Counted from the stretch's first letter, positions 1 through 8,035 are shown. The stretch is 17,642 bases of DNA from Gammaproteobacteria bacterium (GCA_004322325.1 SCTP01000269.1:1-17642); one strand, 5' to 3'. Translations and numbers: made by a program. Notes: generated by a model not told the origin, from the letters alone.

Positions 1-659
1 TCTGCTTCCACTTGAAAATACTTTTGTAACATTATCTCACTTGTCAGACGATGTGAAGCCTCCACTGCTGTATGAATCGAAAAAAAGTTTAATGGTGTTT
101 TTATCTGAGATGAAAATTTATAAATATCTTTATGCTGCCAAAACCCATCCAAAAAGCATTCAAACTCTGGCAATGAAGTTAACTCAGAAGCAAAATGAAA
201 TCCAAGCCCCTCAGGAATAGACTTATGACGGTAATATTCAAAAGACAGACTACCAATATCTTTTCCTGCATCTAAAATATTTTTTGATGAAACTAATTCA
301 TCCGGTGTGATATTAAAATAATCTGCTGCGTCCTTAAAAAGTTGATGATGTGTTAATTTCATTCTTCCACGAGTATCCAAGCCAAATTCATCTACAACAG
401 CATAGAGTAGATAAGCAGCGTGAGCCATTGCATGCCACATATCTAATTTATCCCAGTAATCATTAACGCGAAGTGATAGATTTAAAATTCCGCTTGGAGT
501 TTGGCGATAAAATGCCCAAAGAGTTGCAAAAAATATTTTTAAATTCCTCTCATTAAGCGCATTTTTCTTCAAATTTTCACCAAATCGTTTAAGCTCATTC
601 ATTCCAGAATGAGCTTGGATTGTTGTTTTTAATTCTTCAAGATCAGCTGAACCTATCAT
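1..659 (-). CDS. HDO-type (heme-oxygenase-like) iron-binding redox protein, C-terminus cut by window edge
   Basis: An open frame of 219 residues runs from an ATG at 657-659 off the left edge without a stop. The translation is alpha-helical and resembles the iron-containing redox enzyme / heme-oxygenase-like diiron oxidase group. Its middle holds W-H-A-M-A-H followed by V-V-D-E-F-G-L-D and then L-T-H-H-Q-L-F. Near the visible end is F-F-S-I-H-T-A-V-E-A-S-H, whose H-x3-E-x2-H spacing fits the family's last metal-binding helix. Such proteins use O2 at a mono- or di-iron site to oxidise small amines, acids or pterin-like substrates; the substrate here cannot be read. AAAAGG precedes the ATG on the minus strand as a modest ribosome site. 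It starts only 6 bases after the stop of the 439-aa gene upstream, so the two are almost certainly co-transcribed. The family call is from motif pattern only. Confidence 0.6.
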   Translation of the reverse strand, partial: MIGSADLEELKTTIQAHSGMNELKRFGENLKKNALNERNLKIFFATLWAFYRQTPSGILNLSLRVNDYWDKLDMWHAMAHAAYLLYAVVDEFGLDTRGRMKLTHHQLFKDAADYFNITPDELVSSKNILDAGKDIGSLSFEYYRHKSIPEGLGFHFASELTSLPEFECFLDGFWQHKDIYKFSSQIKTPLNFFSIHTAVEASHRLTSEIMLQKYFQVEA

Positions 660-665
660 GGCCTT

Positions 666-1985
666 TTATTTCCCAATTATTCTGACACAACCACGAGCAA
701 GTGTACCAGAATCAGCAAATTTTCGCTGCCCGTACTGAGGAGAACAGCTTAATAAAAATGGATCATCTTTAATCATTTCTTTTGTTAACATTATTTCTTT
801 ATGCTTATCAGGTTTAGAATGAAAAAAGTCAAATTTAACATCATGAGCAATTTTACCAATCACAGTATCTTCTACTTTTAACCCTCCTTTTCGAATCTCG
901 TCCATGATCACATGAGTCAAATATCGTAATTCGGATAAATCATGAAGAGTACTTGTTATTTTGCGTGATTTTGGGGAAAACTCCAAAGTGGTTGGTAATG
1001 TTAATGAATAATAAATAGGCTTACTCAAATTAGCTAGAGAAAAATGGTCCGGTAAAAATATAGTAGGAATATATCCTCTTAATCCATAGCTATTAACATA
1101 AACATCTTGTAATAATCGCACAGGAGCACAATGATCATCTACTGCGACACCAAAACCAATCGTAACACCTGCTGCTATCATAAACAAATGTTTTACGGTA
1201 TCAGCAAGATATGGATTAGGTTTTAAATTACGATTTGCTTTTGCACGAGAAAATGCCAAGTTATAAAACATCTGATTACGTTCATAAGCTGACTTTTTCC
1301 AGGCACTTTCCAACATTAAAAGATATAATGGTCGCCACGCAGGATCATTCTTTATTTTTTCAAACCATTGGCCAGAAAAAAATAATAAATCAGTTGACCA
1401 ATCACATTCAGTTTCAGGATGATGGGCAATATTTTTAAATATTTCCCATTGGTCCAAAAGATGCTTAGGTGGCGGTTGTCGTATATTAAAGTCACGCTTA
1501 AGATTCTTATGCAATGAAAGATCGCTAACATTAGCCAAAAAGAAAATAAAGCGAGCGCCAGCCGTCAATGTAAACATTTTAATAGGATGGTAAGAAAGCT
1601 CTGTGTCCAATTTTTTCCATAATGCAAAAATAGAGCCGGGATGCACAACACCAAGTGGCAGTATCTGGTTAGCGGTAATAACTGACTCGTGCATGGTATG
1701 TTCAAGCACCATACCTGCGGGAAGGCCATTCCCAGAATAGGTAAAATCTTTTCTAATTTTAGAATCAATCCTTGAATCTTCAACAGGCACTATTTCGCCG
1801 TTTGATGTTGGTAAATAAAAAACTCCTTCATTAACAATCGTGCTTCCATAAGGATATCGTACCAGATAAAGTGGTAAACTCCCTGGATCGATTTCATCAA
1901 TAACAACTGCTAGATTAGCATTAACTTGAGCTACTCTATCCCGAATATCCTTCCACACCACCTTTCTAATACTTGCTTTTTCCAT
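666..1985 (-). CDS. Unrecognised 439-aa protein, first gene of a two-gene unit with the HDO protein
   Basis: I do not recognise this protein. It is a soluble-looking 439-residue chain with no signal peptide or long membrane segment. The ATG at 1985 is preceded by AGGAAG (1988-1993) close to the start, which supports it. Visible features include an Ile-Asp-Glu-Ile-Asp stretch near residue 30, a His-rich part (E-H-T-M-H-E near residue 95, later N-I-A-H-H-P-E), a V-D-D-H-C segment near residue 287 and a basic C-terminus. None makes a catalytic motif I can name. It is slightly AT-rich, like the gene after it, and its stop lies 6 bases before the HDO gene start, so a shared function is the natural inference. 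It diverges from the peptide transporter with about 100 bases between the two start codons, where promoters for both must lie. I see no clear -35/-10 pair there. Confidence 0.75.
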   Translation of the reverse strand: MEKASIRKVVWKDIRDRVAQVNANLAVVIDEIDPGSLPLYLVRYPYGSTIVNEGVFYLPTSNGEIVPVEDSRIDSKIRKDFTYSGNGLPAGMVLEHTMHESVITANQILPLGVVHPGSIFALWKKLDTELSYHPIKMFTLTAGARFIFFLANVSDLSLHKNLKRDFNIRQPPPKHLLDQWEIFKNIAHHPETECDWSTDLLFFSGQWFEKIKNDPAWRPLYLLMLESAWKKSAYERNQMFYNLAFSRAKANRNLKPNPYLADTVKHLFMIAAGVTIGFGVAVDDHCAPVRLLQDVYVNSYGLRGYIPTIFLPDHFSLANLSKPIYYSLTLPTTLEFSPKSRKITSTLHDLSELRYLTHVIMDEIRKGGLKVEDTVIGKIAHDVKFDFFHSKPDKHKEIMLTKEMIKDDPFLLSCSPQYGQRKFADSGTLARGCVRIIGK

Positions 1986-2086
1986 AACTTCCTATACATT
2001 ATCGCCCAAACGCAGCAATCGTATCGAAACTTTACCCCAAAGTCTAGAAACAGGAAGCATCATCTAAGAGGAGAGGAATCAACACC

Positions 2087-3547
2087 ATGTCTACTTTCTT
2101 TGGTCAACACCCAGAAAATTTATATTCCATCTGCCTCACTGAAATCGGCGAACGTTTCAGTTTCTACATGGCTCGCAATATTCTCGTTCTCTACATGATA
2201 AAAGTCTTCCTTTTTTCCAACGCCCAAGCCTATACCACATTTGCCACTTTCACTGCCTTTCTTTATTTCACTCCACTGATTGGCGGCTATCTTGCTGATC
2301 GATGGTTAGGTATAAAAAGCAGCATCTTCTTCGGCGGATTATTATTATCACTCGGTTATTTTCTACTTGCTTATTCAAACCAATCCTTTTTTTACTTCAG
2401 TTTAGCACTCATCATCATTGGCGATGGATTTTTTATGCCTAACATAGCCAATGCCATTGGACAACTTTATCAACAAAATGACTCTCGTCGTGAAAGTGGT
2501 TTCACCATTTTCTACATCGCCATTCAAATCGGCGCTCTTCTCCCCGCTCTATTTGCAGGATGGATTATTTCTCAGTTCGGCTGGCATAACGCATTTTTGA
2601 GTGCTGCTATCGTGATATTACTTGTTACCATTCGATTTTATTTTAATTCTTACTCAACCCTAAAATATCGGCTACCTTATTTCCTTCTTGCAAGCATCAT
2701 TATCTCTCTATTCAGTCTCGCATTGTTAATAAAAAACGCTTACATCGCCAATATGGTTATTTTTTTATTTAGCGGTATTTTTATTTTTTACGCATTGAAA
2801 AAAAGTTTCAGCCATCCTCCATTACAACGTAATCGCTTATTGATCGGCTTTATTCTCACTGCATTCTCCATACTTTTTTGGGCTTTGTTCGAACAAGCAG
2901 GCATGTCGCTTACTATCTTCACTGAATACAACGTCCAGCGCTCACTCGGCGCCTGGACGATTCCAACAACAGTCTTTTTTATATTTAATCCATTTTTTGT
3001 TATCACTTGTGGACCATTAATTGCAAAAATGTGGTTATGGCTAGATAGCTATCACCTAAATCCTTCTACCCCCGCCAAATTTGCTTACGGAACATTATTA
3101 ATGGGATTAGGATTTGCTATATTGCCTCTTGCCATCAAAACGCAAGCGATTGATGGATACATTCAGTGGTATTGGATTGCCATCAGTTATTTCCTCCAAA
3201 GCTTAGGCGAGTTATTTATTTCGCCAGTAGGTTTATCCATGATTGTCGAACTATCCCCCAAAGAAATGAATGGCCTCATGATGGGAGTTTGGTATTTTGC
3301 AACGGCTATAGCCAATGTACTAGCGGGTTTTATAGCAAAATGGACAACCATCCCTTCCGGCAGCAACCTACCGCTTATTACCTCAGCACATTATGCACAA
3401 GTATTTAGTTGGCTAGCTGTTTTTTCCATCGTGGCAGGTTTTATTATGCTAATATTTATCCCACTCTTTAAGAAAATGATAACCGCTTCCGTTTCGTGCA
3501 TTACGCCACCTGCGAAGCATCCCCTCGAAGTTGGTTCGCTTCACTAA
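2087..3547 (+). CDS. Proton-dependent oligopeptide transporter, POT/PTR2 family (MFS)
   Basis: Imports di- and tripeptides with protons across the inner membrane. The 486-residue length suits the family. The first helix has the family signature E-I-G-E-R-F-S-F-Y (residues 19-27), matching the ExxERFxYY proton-coupling and peptide-binding motif. It is followed by P-L-I-G-G-Y-L-A-D-R-W-L-G around residues 63-75 (PTR signature 1) and by F-Y-I-A-I-Q-I-G-A-L near 142-151 (signature 2). About 12-14 hydrophobic segments are evident. The start has a strong ribosome site, a purine-rich AAGAGGAGAGG ending about 10 bases before the ATG. The last 47 bases overlap the convergent small gene at 3501-3902. 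Peptide import would suit an intracellular bacterium that lives on host amino acids; that is inference. Which Dtp/TppB-like subgroup it belongs to cannot be settled by eye. Confidence 0.9.
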   Translation: MSTFFGQHPENLYSICLTEIGERFSFYMARNILVLYMIKVFLFSNAQAYTTFATFTAFLYFTPLIGGYLADRWLGIKSSIFFGGLLLSLGYFLLAYSNQSFFYFSLALIIIGDGFFMPNIANAIGQLYQQNDSRRESGFTIFYIAIQIGALLPALFAGWIISQFGWHNAFLSAAIVILLVTIRFYFNSYSTLKYRLPYFLLASIIISLFSLALLIKNAYIANMVIFLFSGIFIFYALKKSFSHPPLQRNRLLIGFILTAFSILFWALFEQAGMSLTIFTEYNVQRSLGAWTIPTTVFFIFNPFFVITCGPLIAKMWLWLDSYHLNPSTPAKFAYGTLLMGLGFAILPLAIKTQAIDGYIQWYWIAISYFLQSLGELFISPVGLSMIVELSPKEMNGLMMGVWYFATAIANVLAGFIAKWTTIPSGSNLPLITSAHYAQVFSWLAVFSIVAGFIMLIFIPLFKKMITASVSCITPPAKHPLEVGSLH

Positions 3548-3902
3548 TCAGCGCCAATCTCACTGCTTCCAGTTTTGACATTTTGGCAGCACGTAATACT
3601 TCGTATACTTCTGCTAGCTTCGTTAATAAACGCGATTTCTTTAATTTACCCTCCCGATTCCCTTCCGGTAATTCGCGAATCTCACGCAATGCTCGTGCAA
3701 TTTCATCCCAATTATAGGCAGCCGCTTGCTCACGTGGCACCGTGGGTTTCTTTTCACCCCCTTCATTATTTTTTGCAGCGGTTGAGGAGAGATCAAGTAT
3801 CACCGCTTTATATCGTTCTGCGGCACTCATCAACACGTCAAGTCGGTCTTCTAGTGTACCTTTATGCGTGTCATCAGATTGTGGATAAAACATTAACGCC
3901 AT
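3501..3902 (-). CDS. Small unknown charged helical protein (133 aa)
   Basis: Function not recognised. The product is hydrophilic and predicted mostly helical, rich in Arg, Lys, Glu and Ala, with no signal peptide or membrane segment. A central low-complexity hinge (N-N-E-G-G-E-K-K-P) separates an N-terminal helix from a C-terminal helical part containing R-A-L-R-E-I-R-E-L-P-E-G. The frame stays open upstream to a GTG at 3944, but the ATG at 3902 is preferred because a perfect AGGAGG lies five bases before it; that choice gives M-A-L-M-F-Y-P-Q as the N-terminus. The 3' end runs into the peptide transporter's 3' end by 47 bases (tail-to-tail overlap). A leader of 120 bases separates it from yifB upstream, so it probably has its own promoter. 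Confidence 0.7.
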   Translation of the reverse strand: MALMFYPQSDDTHKGTLEDRLDVLMSAAERYKAVILDLSSTAAKNNEGGEKKPTVPREQAAAYNWDEIARALREIRELPEGNREGKLKKSRLLTKLAEVYEVLRAAKMSKLEAVRLALISEANQLRGDASQVA

Positions 3903-3907
3903 ACCCC

Positions 3908-3913
3908 CCTCCT
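3908..3913 (-). promoter_or_regulatory. Shine-Dalgarno AGGAGG that fixes the start of the 133-aa gene
   Basis: On the minus strand AGGAGG is followed by five bases and then ATG GCG TTA. This is an ideal match and spacing, far better than anything in front of the upstream in-frame GTG (3944) or the ATG pair at 3921-3926. It argues for a 133-residue rather than a 147-residue product. Confidence 0.7.
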
Positions 3914-4022
3914 CATTCATCATTATGGTTTTTATTCTTACCACACTTAAGATATTTTTAGTATAGACACTGATAGAAAAATTGCTCGGCCTAAATAGAT
4001 CAAAAAATATACAATTTAGCCA

Positions 4023-5540
4023 TTAAATCTCTTTCTTCAAACGATCTAAGCATCGATACTGTAATGCTTCACTAAGATGCGCTTGGCAAATGGCCTGACT
4101 TCCATCCAAATCAGCAATGGTTCTCGCCACTTTAATAATGCGATGATAAACTCGGGCTGAAAGATTAAACCGTGTCATGACATGATTCAATAACTGTATT
4201 GCCTCAGGCTGAATGGAAAAAAATTGATCAATTTCTGGCACACTGAGCAAATTATTGCATTTCCCTTGTCGTTGGTACTGATAATCCCGCGCTTTTATCA
4301 CCCGCGCACGCACACTATCGCTATGCTCAATGGCTTGTTGATTTATATTAGCTAACAAGTTCGGCGGCAAGCGTGCGACCTCCACCTGCATATCAATTCG
4401 ATCCAATAAAGGCCCGGAAATTTTTCCCAGGTAACGCTGAATTTGCTCTTTGCTACACCGGCAATGGTCCATGGCACTCCCTGCATAACCGCAAGGACAC
4501 GGATTCATGGCAGCCATCAATTGAAATTGCGCAGGGAAACTGGTTTGGAAAGCGGCACGAGAAATCGTAATCGAGCCTGATTCTAATGGCTCACGTAAAC
4601 TTTCTAACACATGGCGGCTGAATTCAGGAAACTCGTCAAGAAATAAAACACCATGATGCGCCAAGGAAATCTCACCCGGCCGCGGCGGACGCCCACCCCC
4701 GACGAGCGCGACGCTAGAGCTGCTATGATGCGGTGATCGAAAAGGAATGCGCTTCCATGTCGCTGCATCAAAACCATTATTGCTAACCGAGGCAATCGCC
4801 GCGACTTCTAATGCTTCTTGATCATTTATCTCAGGTAGAATACTCGGCAAACGGCTTGCTAACATGGTTTTCCCCGTCCCGGGCGGTCCGATGAACAGCA
4901 AACTATGCCGACCAGCCGCCGCAATTTCCAATGCACGTTTTGCATGCGGCTGCCCTTTGACATCCGCTAAATCAATCAGTGATTCATGCGATGTCAGCGG
5001 TGAGGAAGCGGAACAGCTTACTAAAGACTGCTCTCCACGCAAGTGTGCACACACTTCCAATAAATGTTTTGCTGATAATGTCTGCGCCTGTTGCACTAAC
5101 GCCGCTTCCTGCGCATTATGATGCGGCACAATCAAACGTCGGCCAGATTGATATGCACTTAATACCACCGGCAATACACCTCGGATGGGGCGTAACTCTC
5201 CTGATAAAGCGAGCTCGCCAGCAAATTCATACTGCTTAAGAACCTCGTGCGGAAGTTGATCCGATGCGGCCAATATGCCGAGCGCAATCGGTAAATCAAA
5301 TCGACCGCCTTCTTTCGGTAAATCAGCGGGAGCTAAATTAATTGTGATACGGCGGCAGGGAAATTCAAACTGCGTATTCATTAAAGCGCTGCGCACACGA
5401 TCTTTACTTTCTTTTACCGCTGCTTCCGGCAGGCCGACAATATTCAGCCCCGCCATCCCATTCGATAAATGTACTTCCACCGTCACCAAAGGTGCCGTAA
5501 TACCAGCCGAAGCACGGCTATAAACAATAGCGAGTGTCAT
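4023..5540 (-). CDS. comM: YifB/ComM family Mg-chelatase-like AAA+ ATPase
   Basis: ComM/YifB is a hexameric AAA+ helicase that drives branch migration of incoming single-stranded DNA during natural transformation; in other bacteria it is a general YifB protein. Order of domains: N-terminal Lon-protease-like (ChlI) domain (M-T-L-A-I-V-Y-S-R-A, then G-L-N-I-V-G-L-P-E), AAA+ core with Walker A G-P-P-G-T-G-K-T near residues 218-225 and Walker B V-L-F-L-D-E-F near 295-301, a Cys-rich N-P-C-P-C-G...C-R-C segment, then L-L-D-R-I-D and a C-terminal Mg_chelatase_C region. The ATG at 5540 is chosen over the upstream in-frame ATG at 5576. It matches the usual family N-terminus and has AAGGA seven bases ahead, giving 505 residues. 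It diverges from pnuC. Whether this organism is competent is not shown here. Confidence 0.93.
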   Translation of the reverse strand: MTLAIVYSRASAGITAPLVTVEVHLSNGMAGLNIVGLPEAAVKESKDRVRSALMNTQFEFPCRRITINLAPADLPKEGGRFDLPIALGILAASDQLPHEVLKQYEFAGELALSGELRPIRGVLPVVLSAYQSGRRLIVPHHNAQEAALVQQAQTLSAKHLLEVCAHLRGEQSLVSCSASSPLTSHESLIDLADVKGQPHAKRALEIAAAGRHSLLFIGPPGTGKTMLASRLPSILPEINDQEALEVAAIASVSNNGFDAATWKRIPFRSPHHSSSSVALVGGGRPPRPGEISLAHHGVLFLDEFPEFSRHVLESLREPLESGSITISRAAFQTSFPAQFQLMAAMNPCPCGYAGSAMDHCRCSKEQIQRYLGKISGPLLDRIDMQVEVARLPPNLLANINQQAIEHSDSVRARVIKARDYQYQRQGKCNNLLSVPEIDQFFSIQPEAIQLLNHVMTRFNLSARVYHRIIKVARTIADLDGSQAICQAHLSEALQYRCLDRLKKEI

Positions 5541-5609
5541 GAAAAGTTCCTTGCAAAGAGTTTTTTCTAGAGACAAATAAACACAGATTCGATAAAATGG
5601 CGGGAATAC

Positions 5610-5632
5610 TATTACGCATACGCATACTAATA
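5610..5632. repeat. Inverted repeat with internal direct repeat between comM and pnuC
   Basis: Within the 114-base divergent gap, TATTA (5610-5614) and TAATA (5628-5632) are inverted around two tandem copies of CGCATA (5615-5626). The position suits an operator or shared promoter element for comM (minus) and pnuC (plus). The arms are short and AT-only, so chance is a real alternative. No NAD-type riboswitch fold was recognised in this gap. Confidence 0.25.
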
Positions 5633-5654
5633 CACCTAAAAAAGTTTTTCAATC

Positions 5655-6308
5655 ATGAATAACCTCTATCAGATCTTTAATATCCATACCGTTTTTTTTA
5701 CTTTTGATGGGTATCGCATGAGTTATCTCGAATGCCTGGGTACCTTGTTCAATTTCTACGCGGTTTATTTGGTAGCCAGAAATAATATACTCACTTGGCC
5801 GATTGGTAGTATTGGCGCTGTGCTCTTCGGACTGCTTTTCTATCAAATCCAACTTTATTCAGAAGTCATTGAACAAATTTATTTTCTTGCAGCAGGCTTT
5901 TATGGGTGGTGGATTTGGTGGTCATTAAAAAGAAATAATCAGGAACAAAATTCATCATCGATAAAATTTCTTTCAGCGAAGGCCAATATTCACTGCATCA
6001 TGGTAGTGATCGTTGGGACGCTATTGATGGGATACCTCATGAGTCATATCAATGTATGGCTTCCAGCGCGATCGCTTCGACCTGCCTCTGTCCCCTATCT
6101 TGACGCCTTCGTCACCATGATGAGCTTTGCCGCTGTCATGCTGATGACATATAAGAAAGTAGAAAGTTGGTATTGGTGGATTGCGATAGATGTGGTGGTG
6201 ATAGGGTTATATTTTTCTGAAGGTATCCTATTAATGGCTAGCCTGTATGCGCTATTTTTATTTATTTCCATCAAGGGTGCTTATAATTGGCAGAAATGGG
6301 CAGTATAA
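5655..6308 (+). CDS. pnuC: PnuC-type nicotinamide riboside transporter
   Basis: PnuC carries nicotinamide riboside across the inner membrane by facilitated diffusion, feeding NAD salvage. The 217-residue protein has about seven hydrophobic helices and lines up by eye with E. coli PnuC: S-Y-L-E-C-L-G-T-L near the N-terminus, then I-G-A-V-L-F-G-L-L-F-Y-Q-I-Q-L-Y, a Trp-rich F-Y-G-W-W-I-W-W matching the family's substrate-binding Trp motif, and a C-terminal D-A-F-V-T-M-M-S-F...K-V-E-S-W segment. The first ATG (5655) keeps the usual N-terminal tail before helix 1; its ribosome site is weak. Another ATG at 5718 would remove that tail. The stop codon overlaps the -10 box of the following tRNA gene. 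Which NAD precursor is taken up (riboside or another) is not proven by sequence. Confidence 0.9.
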   Translation: MNNLYQIFNIHTVFFTFDGYRMSYLECLGTLFNFYAVYLVARNNILTWPIGSIGAVLFGLLFYQIQLYSEVIEQIYFLAAGFYGWWIWWSLKRNNQEQNSSSIKFLSAKANIHCIMVVIVGTLLMGYLMSHINVWLPARSLRPASVPYLDAFVTMMSFAAVMLMTYKKVESWYWWIAIDVVVIGLYFSEGILLMASLYALFLFISIKGAYNWQKWAV

Positions 6309-6309
6309 T
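6281..6309 (+). promoter_or_regulatory. Promoter of tRNA-Arg, -10 box TATAAT overlapping the pnuC stop
   Basis: A perfect TATAAT (6304-6309) covers the pnuC TAA stop (6306-6308). A weak -35 (TTATAA, 6281-6286) lies 17 bases before it. Start of transcription would fall at about 6316, three bases before the tRNA 5' end, and the G/C-rich bases between the -10 box and the tRNA resemble the discriminator of growth-controlled stable-RNA promoters. Confidence 0.55.
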
Positions 6310-6318
6310 TCGTTCGCT

Positions 6319-6392
6319 GCGCCCGTAGCTCAGTTGGATAGAGTGTTGGTTTCCGAAGCCAAAGGCCGGAGGTTCGAATCCTCTCGGGCGCG
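6319..6392 (+). tRNA. tRNA-Arg, anticodon CCG
   Basis: A full cloverleaf can be drawn by hand. The acceptor GCGCCCG pairs with CGGGCGC and G is the discriminator base. The D arm is GCTC...GAGT, the anticodon stem TTGGT/GCCAA encloses the loop TTCCGAA with anticodon CCG (reads CGG), the variable loop has five bases, and the T arm is GGAGG-TTCGAAT-CCTCT. A few G-T pairs occur at stem ends. It closely resembles the E. coli tRNA-Arg(CCG). The 3' CCA is not encoded; CTG follows, so CCA must be added by the nucleotidyltransferase. It begins 10 bases after pnuC, and 63 of its 74 bases lie inside the murU reading frame on the other strand. No Rho-independent terminator follows it. Confidence 0.95.
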
Positions 6393-7037
6393 CTGGTTGA
6401 GAAGATGAAGATCTTCCGGTGTACCCACGTTATACCATGTTCCCTGATAATGCTCGCCTGTCAGTTGATTGTTTACAATCGCAGGAATGAATAATTTCGT
6501 TAAACGAAAATGCCCCGGTTCGCAGTGAGTAAAAAATTCAGGATGAAACACAGAAATATTACCAAATGTTAATGTCGGCTGAGTATCCATGGTAAGACGT
6601 CCATTGTGTAATCCAAAATCACCGTGAGGATGATAAAGAGGATTATCCACCATCACCAAATGCGCCAAACCATTAGGATAACGGGGAAGTTGTGCGAGTG
6701 GGTAATCGGTGATGATGTCACTGCTTAAGACGATAAATGGCTCTTTCCCTAATAATGGCAAGGCTTGCAAAATGCCGCCGCCAGTTTCTAAACGTTCTTT
6801 TTCTTCAGAGTAAAAAATAGTTGCGCCATATCGCTTGCCATCACCCAACGCTGCTTTAATTTGATCTCCATGATAAGAGACGTTAATGACAATCTCATGA
6901 ATACCTGCTTTCACTAGACTAAAAATAGCGTATTCAATTAAATAGTTTTCTGCCACACGCAGCAAGGGCTTAGGCACCTCTACCGTTAACGGACCCATAC
7001 GCAATCCGCGACCTGCTGCTAAAATCATGGCACGCAT
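6330..7037 (-). CDS. murU: N-acetylmuramate alpha-1-phosphate uridylyltransferase MurU, C-terminus encoded by the antisense of a tRNA
   Basis: MurU converts MurNAc-1-phosphate and UTP to UDP-MurNAc in the cell-wall recycling shortcut that bypasses de novo MurA/MurB (cytoplasm). The nucleotidyltransferase signature L-A-A-G-R-G-L-R-M-G-P-L-T with V-P-K-P-L-L follows the N-terminus. L-E-T-G-G-G-I-L-Q-A-L-P-L-L-G, S-S-D-I-I-T-D and G-E-H-Y-Q-G-T-W-Y-N-V-G-T match Pseudomonas MurU closely. M-R-A-M-I-L-A-A-G is the usual N-terminus, supporting the ATG at 7037 over an ATG at 7028. It overlaps the end of amgK by 13 bases. The last 20 codons (residues 216-235) and the stop come from the complement of the tRNA-Arg gene, so the protein carries a tail that is not family sequence. 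The tail is probably harmless because the conserved fold ends before it. Confidence 0.92.
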   Translation of the reverse strand: MRAMILAAGRGLRMGPLTVEVPKPLLRVAENYLIEYAIFSLVKAGIHEIVINVSYHGDQIKAALGDGKRYGATIFYSEEKERLETGGGILQALPLLGKEPFIVLSSDIITDYPLAQLPRYPNGLAHLVMVDNPLYHPHGDFGLHNGRLTMDTQPTLTFGNISVFHPEFFTHCEPGHFRLTKLFIPAIVNNQLTGEHYQGTWYNVGTPEDLHLLNQRAREDSNLRPLASETNTLSN

Positions 7038-8035
7038 GTAGAAACTCGCTCGACAGCTGGCATCACCATTTCAGTCACATAGCGATGCAGCGTGGTTAAT
7101 TCGGAATATTTCGAACTGACTTGCTGTAAGTACATCAACGTCCGCGGCACATAGTTAAGATACTGCGATTGTTGATCACGCACTTGTTTACGAGCAAACG
7201 TTAGTAATGCTTTTAAATGGCGCTGCACGCTCATTAAGTCAAACCAATATAAAAAATCTTCTTTATTAATCTGAGGCAAGATGCCTAGCTGATGAAGTTG
7301 CTTAAAATACGTCAATGCCCATTTCGTCACCCATTCTGGTGGCCAATCAATATAACAATCTCTCAGCAAAGAAGCAGGATCATAAGTAATAGGGCCGATA
7401 AACGCATCTTGGAAATCGAGAATCCCCACTTTTTCTGGTAATACCATTAAATTGCCAGCGTGATAATCACGATGCATAAAAACCTGCGGTTGCGCAGCCG
7501 CTGTTTCAACAAGAAGGGCATAACACTCATCCAACTCTTCTTCCGCCAGCAATGTTAAACCCAGCCACTTTTCTAAAAACCATTCTTTATGCCAAGCCCA
7601 TTCTTGCCACATCAATTCCCGCGTAAAAGGCGGAAGAGAATAATTGAAAATGGGATGACACCCTTGCATCACTTCGAGCGCATCCAAGGCACGATGATAA
7701 AGCTCATCTACGTTTTTTTTATTCAAAGCACTGAGGTAAGTGCGGTCACCTAAATCTGTCAGTAATAAAAAGCCGTGCTCAAGGTCGGCCTGAATCACTT
7801 CTGGTGCGAGAAGCCCCCGCTCTCGCAGCGCACTCGCAATCGCCACGTAAGGACGGCAATTCTCCTGTGGCGGAGGAGCATCCATGGCAACAAAAGACCC
7901 TTTTGGCGTACGGACACGAAAGTAGCGGCGAAAGCTAGCATCGCCCACCATGGGCTGTAATACCAGGGAGGACAGGGCACAATCGGTATGCAGCCAGGTT
8001 TCTAGCATTTTTTTTCGTATGTTTACGGATTCCAT
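7025..8035 (-). CDS. amgK: Anomeric N-acetylmuramate/N-acetylglucosamine kinase AmgK
   Basis: AmgK phosphorylates MurNAc (and GlcNAc) at the anomeric carbon, giving the substrate of MurU, the next gene. It belongs to the aminoglycoside phosphotransferase fold. G-D-A-S-F-R-R-Y-F-R-V near residue 31 is the nucleotide loop. H-R-D-Y-H-A-G-N-L has catalytic Asp190, and I-L-D-F-Q-D-A has metal-binding Asp207. The 336-residue length is normal. The ATG at 8035 has AAAGGG about eight to ten bases ahead; an alternative ATG at 8008 lacks this. The order amgK-murU next to lptD-surA-pdxA and divergent from it is the arrangement known in Pseudomonas and many other gammaproteobacteria. The 79-base gap to lptD must hold both promoters. 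Loss or retention of this pair affects fosfomycin sensitivity in Pseudomonas; that is established for the family, not seen here. Confidence 0.93.
   Translation of the reverse strand: MESVNIRKKMLETWLHTDCALSSLVLQPMVGDASFRRYFRVRTPKGSFVAMDAPPPQENCRPYVAIASALRERGLLAPEVIQADLEHGFLLLTDLGDRTYLSALNKKNVDELYHRALDALEVMQGCHPIFNYSLPPFTRELMWQEWAWHKEWFLEKWLGLTLLAEEELDECYALLVETAAAQPQVFMHRDYHAGNLMVLPEKVGILDFQDAFIGPITYDPASLLRDCYIDWPPEWVTKWALTYFKQLHQLGILPQINKEDFLYWFDLMSVQRHLKALLTFARKQVRDQQSQYLNYVPRTLMYLQQVSSKYSELTTLHRYVTEMVMPAVERVSTCVP

Noticed and set aside
1926..2198. Plus-strand 90-codon frame across the divergent gap and the start of the peptide transporter.
   Set aside because: It is in another frame of two well-supported genes, and its composition is not protein-like.
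5541..5654. NAD-sensing riboswitch before pnuC.
   Set aside because: The 114-base gap shows no recognisable paired core and must also hold the comM promoter.
6319..6392. tRNA-Arg as the integration site of the AT-rich island.
   Set aside because: The island begins more than 6 kb away after pdxA, and I saw no second copy of the tRNA 3' end at the junction or in the island.
6401..6416. Terminator after tRNA-Arg: GAAGAT-GAAG-ATCTTC hairpin.
   Set aside because: There is no T run after it (CGGTGTACCC follows) and the bases encode the conserved end of MurU, so the dyad is likely coincidental.
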